NCBI GenBank assembly: GCA_012295275.1
Contig: CM022677.1
Location: 5,025,597 to 5,089,596, forward strand
DNA from: Chrysomallon squamiferum
Lineage: Eukaryota; Mollusca; Gastropoda; Neomphalida; Peltospiridae
DNA length: 64,000 bases
Direction: 5' to 3'
The translations under genes were made by a program, and so were the position numbers. The notes under the pieces were generated by a model, which made no database searches, was not told the origin of the DNA, and was given only the letters and a program-made list of their open reading frames with translations. Positions 23,891-35,078 of the stretch are shown piece by piece (position 1 is the stretch's first letter; every line of letters starts with the position of its first letter).

Positions 23891-24300
23891 TATATATAGT
23901 ATATATATATATAAATAAACACTATATAGACATGAAAGTATCTTTTATGTATATATAAATATATATATTTAAACACTAAATATACACATGAAAGATTTTA
24001 TATGTATATAAAAATATATATATATATATATTTTATTATATATATACACATGAAAGATTTTATATGAAATATAAAAATATATATATATATAAACTATATA
24101 TATTGGGAAAAAGATTGAAATATGTATAGTATATATATATATATATATATATAAACACTATATATGGCACATGACAAGATTTTATATGTATATATATCGT
24201 TGAACTATATATACACATGACTTGATTTTATATGTATATATAAATATATATAAACACTATATATACACATGAAAGATCTTTATATGTATTATATAATACA
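23878..24300. repeat. TA-rich satellite-like repeat
   Basis: TATATA blocks alternate with a cassette containing ACTATATATACACATGAAAG and GATTTTATATGTATATA about six times. A/T-rich sequence without a gene follows to about 24560. Confidence 0.85.
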
Positions 24301-24584
24301 AATAAATAAATAATTTTAAATAAATAAAATAAAACATTAATAAAATTAATTAAAACAAAAACAAAAATTTAAAATGAATATCCAAAAAATAAAAAAATAA
24401 TAATAATTTTTTTTTTTTTGTTTTCTGGATAGAAATAAAATAAAATAAAATAGGGCAACAAAATAAATAATTTCATTAATTAATGACAACAAGACTGAAA
24501 AAGCATTAAAAAAAAAAAATAAATAATGAATAAAATAAAATGAACTAAAAATTAAAACTACTAATAAATTTGGGTTTCAAAAAA

Positions 24585-25470
24585 ATAAACTATCAATCAC
24601 AAACAACAGACAGGGTTACATACAGTTTAGTGATGAACAATTAATGTTTTTGGTCTGAGGTCAGCACAACTGGACCAAACAGATCGGTGTTATTTGGTTC
24701 CTTTACACCCCTAGCACTTGCTATTTTTGTGACAACAGACTGGAATTCAAGTTTCTGTGATAAAGAAATTTCATCACTGATGTGGAGCTATAAGTCTGAG
24801 TTATGCATGTTCAGAACAACAACAAGATGAAACAAGATGGATAACAACTTACTGAAGATGAAAGTTTAGATTACTGAAATTGAATGACATTTGAGTTAAA
24901 AATAAAACCTAATTTATGGAAGCTAATAAAATATATAAAAAACTGATAACTAAAAAGTTTAAGTTAATGTAGTGAAATAAGTCTGCTAACTGAAGAAGAT
25001 AATTCTGAGTTAAAGAAGTTTGAGATAATGAAATTAATATTCTCATACACAGATTATGTCATTGTCTAATTAATTTTACTATTTTTTACTTTTGTTTACC
25101 TGGACATTTCCTCACACATAGAACCCCAGTGTGAACTTGGCATTCTGGATTTAGGCACCATCTTACCAAGGTCAAGGTCAATTTGTATAAAATAAAACAT
25201 TGGGACAGTAGGGTAAACAAAGGCACCTTCATTCAGGAAATGACGACAAGCCTCTAAAAAAAAAGCAACAAAAATTTAATGGTAATCATTTTAATAATAT
25301 TTTAAATATTTTATTTAATAAATTTGGGTTTTGCACAGACATGCAATCACAAACAACAGACAGGGTTACATACAGTCTAGTGAGCTAATGTTTGGTCAAG
25401 GTCAAAGTTCAACTCACCAGAAAGTCGGTGTTCTTGGTTTTTAAACCCCCACACACTTTCGGGGTGACAG
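24585..25470. repeat. Direct repeats flanking a minus-strand exon
   Basis: CAATCACAAACAACAGACAG plus GGTTACATACAGT and the following bases occur at about 24595-24700 and again at 25346-25450. They bracket the exon at 25100-25253. The copies are diverged and of partial length, about 100-130 bp. Confidence 0.75.
25100..25253 (-). CDS. Internal exon of an unrecognised gene
   Basis: Acceptor TTTTTTTTTAG at 25255-25254, donor TCCAG|GTAAAC at 25099-25094. One frame is open for 50 codons, starting ACRHFLNEGAFVYPTVPMF, then FIQIDLDLGKMVPKSRMP and ending HWGSMCEEMS. Balanced composition in an AT-rich setting supports coding. The other two frames stop within eight codons. A neighbouring AG two bases on gives an alternative acceptor. 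I do not recognise the family. It could be an upstream exon of the gene carrying the 20673-20793 exon, with the LINE in the intron. Confidence 0.6.
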
Positions 25471-25846
25471 CATGTTAGTTTCCCATTACCAACGCCCATA
25501 CCTGATTTAACTTAAAAAACAATTTAATTTATTTCATTTTATTACCTATTTAATTTTTATTTAGTTATTATTTTATTTTGTTGTTTATTTGTCTGTAATG
25601 TTTATTTTTCATTAATTTAAATTATTTCAATATCAGTTACTATGGTAAACATTGTTTTTTCTGTTGCCAACAAAACCTTGAATGTAGAAAAAAAATAAAT
25701 AAAAAATAGGCCTCACTGTTATTGACCAATGAGAAATTCAAAACAGACCAATCATTTCAATTCATTTTGATTAACTGTAACTTGTCATTCACTTATTTTC
25801 TTTTGTAATACCAGAAATCTGCAACATTTAAGTGTCTAACAATTAT

Positions 25847-26095
25847 CTGATAACCCAAACAAGACCTCGCGACAATCTCATTGAATCAAATAACAATAAA
25901 AACCACCACTAATTACATTATACTGATAACCCAAACAAGACCTCACAACAATCTCATTGAATCAAATAACAATTAAAACCACCACTAATTACATTATACT
26001 GATAACCCAAACAAGACCTCGTGACAATCTCATTGAATCAAATAACAATAAAAAACACCACTAATTACATTAACTGAACTGGACATTCTCATAAC
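25847..26095. repeat. 76-bp tandem repeat, three copies (copy 1)
   Basis: Units start at 25847, 25923 and 25999 with CTGATAACCCAAACAAGACC. The equivalent array in copy 2 has about four units. Confidence 0.93.
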
Positions 26096-27175
26096 TGACC
26101 ATCAAAACCAAACATTATTCTGTCACCTAAAATGGGCCTAATTGTGATTAAACCAAAAAAAAAAAGGAGCAACCCCATGGGAAACTGCAAAATGCAGCAC
26201 ATCTGACCTATTTCCAGCTACTAACTCACCATTATTACTAGTAGCAAACACCTTTTAGTAAATAAAAAAATAAAACAAGAAAAAGAAAAGAAGAAACAAG
26301 AGCAGGAATAAAAGGAGTAAGAAATAATAATTTAAAAAAAATATATATATCTCTGTATCTCTCTTTCTCTCTCTCACTGTTTCTCATTCTCTGTCTCTCT
26401 CACTCTCTCTCATATTTATGTTATTTTATTAATATTAAATTTATTTTAAAATTCATTCAGTTTTAGTTTTTTTGTTTATTCTCAGTACATAATTGTTTTT
26501 GTTTTTATTATGAATACTTTTGTAAACTTTAAGTGAAATGAAATAAAATAAAACCTTTTTTATAAATTACTCTGTTGTTTGTTTTAACTATTTACTGTAA
26601 ACATTAAAAATGACAAAATTTTTAAAACCATTTTTTTTCCTCTTTTCTGTAAACAATTAATTATTATATAAAATAAAATGATTTTTGAAATTTACTATTT
26701 TCTATTAAATGAACTAAATATGGTTTTTAAAATTAGTGTGTTTGTTGTTTGTTTTTAATACTTTCAGTAAACAATTATTAAATGAAATAAAGACAATTTT
26801 AAAAACTAAAATTTACTATTTTCTGTAACAATTAATGGAAATAAAACTGATTTTAAAACAACAATGTGCTTGTTTTCTTTTCAGATAATGTATTACCAAC
26901 ACAACTAACATTTATATATATCATGGGGGAGGGTATACAGAGCTGCTGAGTATGTTTGAGGGGTGGGTTAATTCTCTGGGAAAGGGAAGTGAAACAGTAG
27001 ATAAGTGCTGGTGTACTAGGACGTTTTGTTAAACAAAAAATTAGATTAATAATAATAATAATAATAATAATAAAATTAAATAATTTAATCTTTATAAATT
27101 TTATTTTCGATTCCATTTTTTATTATTTATTTTTAAATTACTTTTTATTTATATATTTTTTCATTATTATTATAA

Positions 27176-27228
<53 letters not shown>

Positions 27229-27364
27229 CGTTAAATATAAATATAAAATGAAAAATAAAACTAAAACTAAGGGCCCGGTTAGATATTACACAACGATGCA
27301 TTTGCCAGGTGAAAACGCGCGTTTTTGAATTTCCTGTCATTTTGGAAAACAAAATTCAACCTAC
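26096..27364. other. AT-rich stretch of duplication unit, no supported gene
   Basis: Contains CT-rich and TATATA tracts near 26340-26415, AAT/ATT runs at 27046-27073 and 27178-27228, and a conserved, less AT-rich block at 26910-27015 of unknown role. The counterpart in copy 2 is 44096-45393. Confidence 0.5.
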
Positions 27365-27446
27365 CTTGTTCGTCCGCTAAATTCATCAGTCCAGAGGTAA
27401 TCCATAGCGAAGTGAAAGACAACACTAAGGCACAGTAAAATGTCAT
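27365..27446 (-). pseudogene. Signal-peptide-like first exon, module copy a (frame altered)
   Basis: Minus-strand ATG at 27446-27444 opens a frame that begins MTFYCALVLSFTSLWITSG and runs to a donor, GAACAAG|GTAGGT. Relative to the two other copies one base is missing after ATGA, so this copy reads a different frame. Its upstream side lacks the CRE-like site and instead joins a sequence resembling 28683-28745, so it looks like a rearranged duplicate. Confidence 0.45.
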
Positions 27447-27792
27447 GGCATAAATCAAGCTTCCAAACAATTTTATATTTTTTAAATTACGAAAGTTGTT
27501 AAAGTGTCCCCGGTCCGCGGGCTTTCACTAATAGTCTCGCCGGAACTTCGGAATACTTCGGGATTCTGTGCCCGTGTCGGAAACGACTTGTTCCCCTTGG
27601 GTGGGGCGCGCAGCACTTTTCACCCGTGATAAATATAATTAGATATAATAATAATAATAATAAAAATAATAATAATAAAAATAGTCAAAAATTAAAGAAT
27701 TTAATCTTTATAAATTTTATTCTCGATTCCATTTTTTATTATTTATTTTTAAATTACTTTTTTATTTATATATTTTTTCATTATTATTATAA

Positions 27793-27835
<43 letters not shown>

Positions 27836-27970
27836 CGTTAAATATAAATATAAAATGAAAAATAAAACTTAAACTAAGGGCCCGGTTAGATATTGCACAA
27901 CGCTGCATTTGCCAGGTGAAAATGCGCGTTTTGAGTTTCCTGTCATTTTGGAAAACAAAATTCAACCTAC

Positions 27971-28053
27971 CTTGTTCGTCCGGTAAATTCATCAGTCCAG
28001 AGGTAATCCATAGCGAAGTCAAAGACAACACTAAGGCAAAGAAAAATGTTCAT
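27971..28053 (-). CDS. Candidate first coding exon, module copy b
   Basis: ATG at 28053-28051, 27 codons plus two bases, donor ACAAG|GTAGGT. The frame begins MNIFLCLSVVFDFAMD, with a short hydrophobic N-terminus that could be a signal peptide, and ends DEFTGRT. The leader and promoter-like region upstream (28054-28182) include a TGACGTCA element. No following exon could be identified, so the product is unknown. The alternative frame, LVLSLTSLWITSG, is also open but lacks an upstream ATG. Confidence 0.4.
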
Positions 28054-28174
28054 GGTGTAAATCAAGCTTACATCCAACATTTTGAATTACTATAGTTGTT
28101 AAAGTGTCCCCGGTGCGCGCCCTTTCACTAATAGTCTCGCCGGAACTTCGCTATAATTCGGGATGCTGTGGCCG

Positions 28175-28182
28175 TGACGTCA
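28175..28182. promoter_or_regulatory. CRE-like palindrome TGACGTCA
   Basis: Perfect cAMP-response element consensus about 120 bases upstream of the candidate first exon at 27971-28053, in a GC-richer stretch. A promoter role is inferred from position. Confidence 0.45.
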
Positions 28183-28602
28183 TTATTATTATTTCAGTGA
28201 ATTATAACAGGGGTGCCCCTACTTTTTAAATGACCAAGTCAAAATGATCTACCAACAGTAAAAACGCAAAGCATTTATCTATTTATTTTATTTATTTATA
28301 CTAAGTATACTTATATTTACAAGATATGTTGTTGTAATTGCATAACCGCGTGAACCTGTATGGCACAATAGAAGTCTGTACATTTTTGACCGTCAACTTA
28401 CTCTGATAAAGTGCACTTGCACTTGCAGAATGGATGATACGTTTTTTTTTTTAGTGTCATGCGATCTACCCACACTGTCTATGCGAACATTTGCAAAAGG
28501 TGAAAACCCGTGTGGCACTATGCCCGGGGGTCGGGAAAAATATTTCAACGTGTCCAAAAGGTGCGCACCGTCGGGTCCAGTGTGGCAAAGACGTTTCCAA
28601 CA

Positions 28603-28631
28603 TTTTCAAAAGGTGCTGCACCTTTTGAAAA
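28603..28631. repeat. Perfect 14-bp inverted repeat with 1-nt centre
   Basis: TTTTCAAAAGGTGC, T, then its exact reverse complement. It lies in a GC-richer 28430-28800 stretch with several CAAAAGGTG motifs. Short frames there (both strands) are not supported as genes. Confidence 0.9.
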
Positions 28632-29019
28632 TTTTGTGAAAAAAAAAAAAAACATTTTCAAAATACGTGCATTTTTTTTTGTGCACGTGTCGGAAAAGAG
28701 TTGTTCCCCTTGGGTGAGGCGTGCGGCACCTTTCACCCGTGTCTGACAACCCTTGCCCCAATTTTGGGTATGTGCGCCCCATTTTTGCCACGTGCGGAGA
28801 AAAAGTTAATCCACTTTCAAAAAGGTATCCCTCGCATTTTCAACGAAACTTGAAACATTTTTTTACTAATTTGATTGCACATGTTTAACCTCAGACATAA
28901 CACAAGCCTGGCTTCTCTGACAAAAGGATCTGCAAGCCTGCATTGTCAGGCTGATCGCACACTTTGACGGGGAAAAGACGACTGACCCCCTGTCTTCTTC
29001 GTCTCACATCTCTTCACCC

Positions 29020-29350
29020 CTACCCTTAATGTCGATACTATAACGAGATAGTCAAACTGGTGCCCAATACAAACATGCTTCAGCCCTACCCTTAATGTCG
29101 ATACTATAACGGGATAGTCAAACTGGTGCCCAATACAAACATGCTTCACCCCTACCCTTAATGTCGATACTATGACGAGATAGTCAAACTGGTGCCCAAT
29201 ACAAACATGCTTCAGCCCTACCCTTAATGTCGATACTATAACGGGATAGTCAAACTGGTGCCCAATACAAACATGCTTCAGCCCTACCCTTAATGTCGAT
29301 ACTATAACGGGATAGTCAAACTGGTGCCCAATACAAACATGCTTCAGCCC
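29020..29350. repeat. 66-bp minisatellite, five copies
   Basis: The unit contains CCTACCCTTAATGTCGATAC and AACTGGTGCCCAATACAAAC. The copies are almost identical. The other duplication copy has only one unit, so the array expanded or contracted after duplication. Confidence 0.95.
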
Positions 29351-30358
29351 TCACTGGACGTCAGAATGTGTTCTTTAGCCAGCTGAAAATCACTTTCATA
29401 TGTGAAATATATTTTTTATCATCCCCAAAATGAAATATTCCGAAAAAAAAATAAATCGTTATTCTGACCACATAATATAGATATTATCTATTTTTTGTTT
29501 TTCTTAATTCTCATTTCATTTTAGCTAATAAAGAATCATAACCATCATCAACAAGAAATAAAATGCCAGTATTTCCACCTATTTTATGTAAGTTTACGAG
29601 ATTATTTCAAGATGTTAAACTAACGTAATCATTATCAATCATTCGTTCTTTATGAATATATGAGTAATGCAATAACTGTCATTTATAAATATATAAAATA
29701 AAGATTCGGACGCTGTATCTGTCATTTACAAATATGTATGATACATAAAATATAATTTCAAAAACTTTAATATCGGAAAATAGCTTTTCAGTTTAAAAAT
29801 ATTTCTTACCTGAAGCAATGTTGTAATAAAATTAACTCCGTTACTCAGTTCCAAATTAAATTTAATATAATTATTTATATTTTTAATTCCGTAGATACAG
29901 AATGAAAACAGTCTTACCCCTTTCCATGTTGTAATTACTGTAAATGTTGTAACTGTTTGTAATACTGGTTACAGCTAACGGAATGGCGAGGTATCAAGGT
30001 TATATCAGAAAAATAATTAAGAAAACGCGCATAATATTTTTACATGTTCCGTCATTTTATCTATAGCGGGATCTTTTCTTTATTATTTTCTAATGAATTA
30101 AGATCAGTTAATCTATTGAAGACCAGAGATCTGAACCGTGAGTTGAGTGAAAGAATCTGAGATCAAAAACAGGTTAACATGAAATGTTAAACGTACCTGA
30201 AACAATGGTGTTTATTCTTTCAAATTAGTATATCAGTGTTGTGGGGAGGTATAATCATTTACAGTATGAATGACAGCAAAATAGCACTGTTACAAAAGAC
30301 TTGAAAGCCGCCATTTTAATCCTTATGTCACGTAATGATTGATGGTGTTGTTGTATTA

Positions 30359-30435
<77 letters not shown>

Positions 30436-30444
30436 ATTATTATT

Positions 30445-30475
<31 letters not shown>

Positions 30476-31466
30476 GGGGTGGGTTTGTCTTTTTTTTCTT
30501 TCTTTTTTTAAAGACGCTAGAAGAATTTTTTTAGTAAGTCGATACAGATTACCCATCCAATTTTGATCTCAACGTCATAAAAAAAATACCAGAACGAAAG
30601 ACAATCTAAAAAGAAACCTCTGTGTCATAGTATATTACAAAAACAAATCTATGATTCTCTGCAAATAATAAAAAAAAATAACGAAGAGAAATTATGTTTC
30701 CCTTGCTACCAGTGACGTTCATCAAATCCAAAAGTAAATTCCAGTGGTTTCCTTATACAGATGCCTAATTCTGTTTCCTGTCATTTATTGTTTTAAAATT
30801 ATTAATTATCACGTCCTCTATAAAAACAAACAAACAAAAACAATACCCTCAAACAACAGAAAACAATAGAACAACTAAATAACACAAAAAACATATATAT
30901 GTAATTTTTAATAAATTTTATATATACGTATAGAAATTAAATCTTACGTATATTTAAACGAAATTAGATTTAGAAATTAAACATAGAGATTTCCATTTTC
31001 TTTTTTTTTAATCCACATATTAAACTGCCTTGTTATCCTGACATCTGAAAAAATTATGTAATATGAGCCTATATTTTTTCTAACAATATTCTTTTTCACT
31101 AGAATTTTATTTAAAATGATGGGTGTGTTGTATGGAGTAAATTTATATCTATATCTGTATATAAAGAATATTATTGGAATTACTAACTGTATATTTATTT
31201 ATTTAAAACATTTCTTCTCATTCTTCTTCTTATTACCATAATTATTGTTGTTCTTGTTAATATTTTTTTTAAATTATTATTTCCCTCTTTCTTTCATTTT
31301 TTTTTTTCTTTTCGTTTTTTTTTTTTTTGTGTGTGTGTTTTTTTTTCTGTATCGCCCTGCTTAATGTTTCTATTCTCTTTAAGATATTTTTACTAATTTT
31401 TTCTTAATAAAACTGTGGTTTTGCCGTAAAGCGTTCCCTCAGATAATCTATTGTCTTTGTTTTTAG
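29351..31466. other. Non-coding part of duplication unit
   Basis: AT-rich, with an ATT/GTT microsatellite at 30352-30476 and a GCCGCCATTTT motif (YY1-like) at 30308-30318. The counterpart is 46530-48577, where the microsatellite is only a short GTT run. No convincing exon. Confidence 0.5.
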
Positions 31467-31708
31467 ATGTTAAGGTAACTCAAAGTAATGTTATTTTGGA
31501 TCAGTTGTTTAGAAATTGTTCAGCATTTATTGAGCATACTTTTTCTCTCTCAGAACTGTATTTAATCACTGACAAGACATGCTCTTATGATTATTTCGTC
31601 TATGTGGATGTGTTAAACGATGTCAGTTATATAAAATATGTTCAGGATAAGACGTATCTGCCGAGTGATCCCACCCCTAACACATTTGTAAATTGTTCAG
31701 ACCACTAG
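31467..31708 (+). CDS. Candidate terminal exon, unrecognised, intact in copy 1
   Basis: Acceptor TTGTCTTTGTTTTTAG at 31451-31466. The frame is open for about 80 codons to TAG at 31706-31708. It starts VKVTQSNVILDQLFRNCSAF, then EHTFSLSELYLITDKTCS and ends NTFVNCSDH. Three cysteines and two N-glycosylation-like sites (NCS) suggest, weakly, an extracellular protein. No upstream exon was found. In the second duplication copy an 85-base deletion destroys the same frame. Unknown family. Confidence 0.45.
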
Positions 31709-31952
31709 GGAGAGATATGCACAAATATCTCGGAATTTGTTAGAGACAATTCCCTTATGTTATGATTAGATTACTTTTTTCTTTTAAATATATAGAATAA
31801 GAAGATTTATTTTTGGCTCTAACTATTTACGTTAGCATACGCTTATTCACACACATACACAAACTCATACACATATACAACTCATACACATATGTGCACC
31901 TATACGCACACACACACAGTATAAACTCACACACAGCATAAACTCACACACA

Positions 31953-31984
<32 letters not shown>

Positions 31985-32578
31985 GGACAAAACTGTTGAG
32001 AACTATGTAATAATACACACACCTCGGAGCTGTCTCTGGCGTTTTTCTTTACTGCATACTAAATAGCAACAACTCTACCTTTTATGATAAAACAAGGATG
32101 CAATGTAGTAAGACACTTTGTTGATATATTTATATGTTTGGCTATTCATGATGCCTGCAAAAGAATATTCAGTGGATTTTTAATCCTTCTTGTGAATACC
32201 ACCATGAATTTTTTTATATGATTACTTCAACAATAATGAATATGGCTCAACCATGAAGGTTTCCTCTGGGATTATTTTAAGCAATGCAAAATTATGGAAA
32301 ATACAATAGAGATAACATCAGTATCTTGCAGATTTATTCTGGAAACAATGTTCTAGAGAATATCACAACAAGAGAGACAAAAATGGTTTAATTTTCACAA
32401 ACATATATATCTGATGAAATGTTCAATCTAATTTAAAGAATTACATCAAGATGAATTTATATTGTGTCCCATGTGTTACCTCTACTACTACTAATACTAC
32501 TGCTGCCACTACTACCCCACTAGAATTACTCCTACTACTACTATTACGACTGCCAGCACAGTCACCACTACAACTAAC
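31709..32578. other. Stretch with CA and ATT repeats, no gene seen
   Basis: CA-rich 31845-31950, ATT run 31953-31981. The Thr/Leu-rich plus-strand frame from 32451 arises from ACT triplets opposite the TIR exon. The copy 2 counterpart is 48744-49621, with a longer ATT run (48973-49024). Confidence 0.6.
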
Positions 32579-33362
32579 CTATTTTGCAATTATTACTTCT
32601 CTTGTAACCACAAGGACAACAGCAGCCTTCTCAACAGCCTCTGCCATTTCATCTTTAGTGGATCCTTGCATGTTGTCCACATCCATCCACACATGATAAT
32701 TAGCTCTGTTCAGAGCCTCTTTTATCTGAGATGCAAACAAGTCCACATAACTCTTATTACAAAATAATACATTTTAACATTTTGTGTTATACAAGTTTCC
32801 ATCAGTATAAATAATCTTCAAACTGAAAACATAAATACTATAATATTTAAAAAGTATTGTTCTGACAGGAAAATTAGCTATTGTTAAATATCTTTTATAA
32901 AGCAGACTACTTAGGAAAACAATTCTGTAAAGTATAGCCTGTAGGTACATTTTAATCAGTAAGTTGAAGTAAATAAACAAATAAATTTAGTAACAGCAAT
33001 AAATAAGTGTATGTGCGTTCAAAGACAAGCATTCATGTCAATAAACATAGATAGAAATACACACACGCACACGCATGCTCACATACATAAATGCCTGTAA
33101 CCTCTTCATATACGAATAATATAAACGTACTCAATATATATATATATGTATATCTGTATATATATATATGTATATATATACATACATATATGTATACACA
33201 CAGATATACATATATATACACATGTATATACACATATTCAAGCATATACATATATATAATATTTTTTTACAGGTATGACTTTCTTTTGATCCGGCCATGC
33301 ATAGCTTATCATAATGTGTCCAGTGGGTTTCTTTTCTGGTGAAGCATTCTTTTTCATGGCAT
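32579..33362 (-). CDS. TIR-domain protein, two exons (copy 1), 3' end truncated or divergent
   Basis: TIR domains mediate innate immune signalling or cleave NAD+. Exon one (33362 to 33271 or 33280) follows acceptor TTATTCCAG and reads [16 protein letters not shown], the strand A start of an invertebrate TIR_2-type domain. Exon two (32752 to 32579) follows GTAATAAG and reads SYVDLFASQIKEALNRANYH, then VWMDVDNMQGST (BB loop) and EAVEKAAVVLVV, ending in REVIIAK and TAG at 32581-32579. Both possible donors (CCT|GTAAAA or AAA|GTCATA) join exon two in phase 0. The catalytic-glutamate half expected after VLVV is missing, so the domain is partial unless a further exon exists. A CTC-rich spacer intron with TA/CA repeats separates the exons. 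Orientation is opposite to the neighbouring DIRS-like fragment. Confidence 0.75.
33118..33262. repeat. TA/CA-rich microsatellite in the TIR intron (copy 1)
   Basis: Interrupted TATATA and CATATA runs. Confidence 0.9.
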
Positions 33363-33761
33363 CTGGAATAAACATTAACAATCATGTAATTTATTAATAG
33401 AAATATGTTGCAAATACTGTTAGTACTTTTTTATATTAGCTTCCATACTTATTATTAATTTGATTATTAGTATTGTTGTTGTTGTTGTTATTATTAAAAA
33501 AAAAATCAAAAAATTAAAAATCAAAAATAGATATGTTTTGCTGCTTCTTGTATTTTTCCTGTTAATACCATTACCACCAGTGCTGCTGCTATTATTACTC
33601 TAACTTCTTCTGTTACTATTGCTAGAACCATTAGTACAATAATTATCACTAATTACAAATAGTTACTGCTACTGCTGCTACTAATACTGCCACTACTATT
33701 ACTAATAAAATACTGGTCGTTTACTGCTACTTCTAAAACTACAATTACCATGGTACACTAC

Positions 33762-33952
33762 TTGAATAACTTACCATTATGTATCTTTAATTTAGCCGAT
33801 AAATCATTAATTTCCGATTCCTACGTCAAGATTATTTCCACAACGGAAACATTTTGTCACATTCTGAGAATTATCTGAGTATCCACAAGCATTACATTTC
33901 CTGCCTGAGGCGGAAGAAAATATATATATGTCTGAGGGGAAAAACTGTATAG
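33762..33952 (+). pseudogene. Unrecognised open frame, frameshifted (copy 1)
   Basis: Counterpart of 50852-51052. Two extra bases at TACGTCAAGA shift the frame after about 28 codons. Confidence 0.3.
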
Positions 33953-34197
33953 CTATATCTATGTATTTTGAAGTACGAAAATGTTTGATGTTTTGTTTCT
34001 TGTTCTTTACGGTGATACAATATATAATAAAATATTTTGATTTGATTATTAAAATTATTTATTAGAGGTCAACAGAAATGTAGCTTGTTCATTCAGCCCA
34101 GCATTAGTACATCAGAAGCTCCCAAAGATTTGAAAGATCCTGTAAGATAACTTGTTCATGAGTTTCACAATGCTGAAGAAGTGCTCTTCTTATTTAC

Positions 34198-34535
34198 ACA
34201 GAAAATTTGCTTTCTTATTCCCTGAATTTTGCCTGCCAAGTAGTTCGACCAGGCCGGGCTTTTATTAGACGGATAATTGATGCAACAAGAGGAGTCACTA
34301 AACCACATCACAACATCTGGGTTACACAAAGTATGAAGAGAGACTTTAACATGTGGTTAGATTTTCTAGAGCACTGCAATGGGATTACAGTCATGCCCGA
34401 CATGTTCTGGACCAGCAGTAACTCCTTGGAATGTTATATCAAGAAGGGGTGGGAAGGGGATTCGGGGCCTTTTTCCAGGAGGACTGGGCACATGGGTCCT
34501 GGCCATAGGACTGATGCAGTTCTGGTTTGTTGAGA
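34198..34535 (+). mobile_element. DIRS-like retroelement RT/RNase H fragment (copy 1)
   Basis: The frame reads LNFACQVVRPGRAFIRRIID, GVTKPHHNIWVTQSMKRDFN and MWLDFLEHCNGITV, a pattern typical of the reverse transcriptase/RNase H junction in DIRS-like elements of molluscs and cnidarians. A frameshift after LECY breaks it. The ends do not show terminal repeats, so it is a relic. Confidence 0.65.
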
Positions 34536-35037
34536 AATATCACGTTTCTCGATCTCTTTCCTGTCTTAATTATATTGTCTAAATTATATTGTTTATGATG
34601 CAAAATAGAGGTAAAACATAGTAAAACATCACGTTATTTTCATTCAGTATCAATTTGTGATATAAACGTCGCTGGTTTTATGTATAAAACTGTGATTCAA
34701 GTAAAGTGTAACTTCTCACGTGTTCAGTATTAATTTTTATTATTATTTTTTTTTATAGAGAAGAAACTGTAACTCAGTTTAAGAGAAAAATATTATCACA
34801 ATAGAGTGGCTTCCCCTGTATATCTAGTCATTAAGTTATTTATTTCTGAATTTACAAGTCGAGTTCTGTAAAATGCCACTATAAAATAAAAGCTCAGACT
34901 TTATAGGAATCCATTCACTTTTGTTGATACGTTGATAATAAATGATGTCAACATGAGCGCAGTTTTCACAGCGGCATTTATTGTTATTAACGCTATCAAA
35001 ATTATTCTTGAAAAGCCGATGATATTCCTTTAGCTCA

Positions 35038-35078
<41 letters not shown>

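Noticed and set aside
26143-26265. Minus-strand open stretch reading VFATSNNGELVAGNRSD
   Set aside because: Present in both duplication copies, no start or splice partner, stops after an A/T run. It looks like a fragment of a dispersed repeat, but I could not name it.
32451-32696. Thr/Leu-rich 81-codon plus frame
   Set aside because: It is the antisense of the TIR exon plus an ACT triplet repeat.
33131-33385. 84-codon minus frame over the TIR intron
   Set aside because: Wrong-frame reading of TIR exon one, continued through TA repeats.
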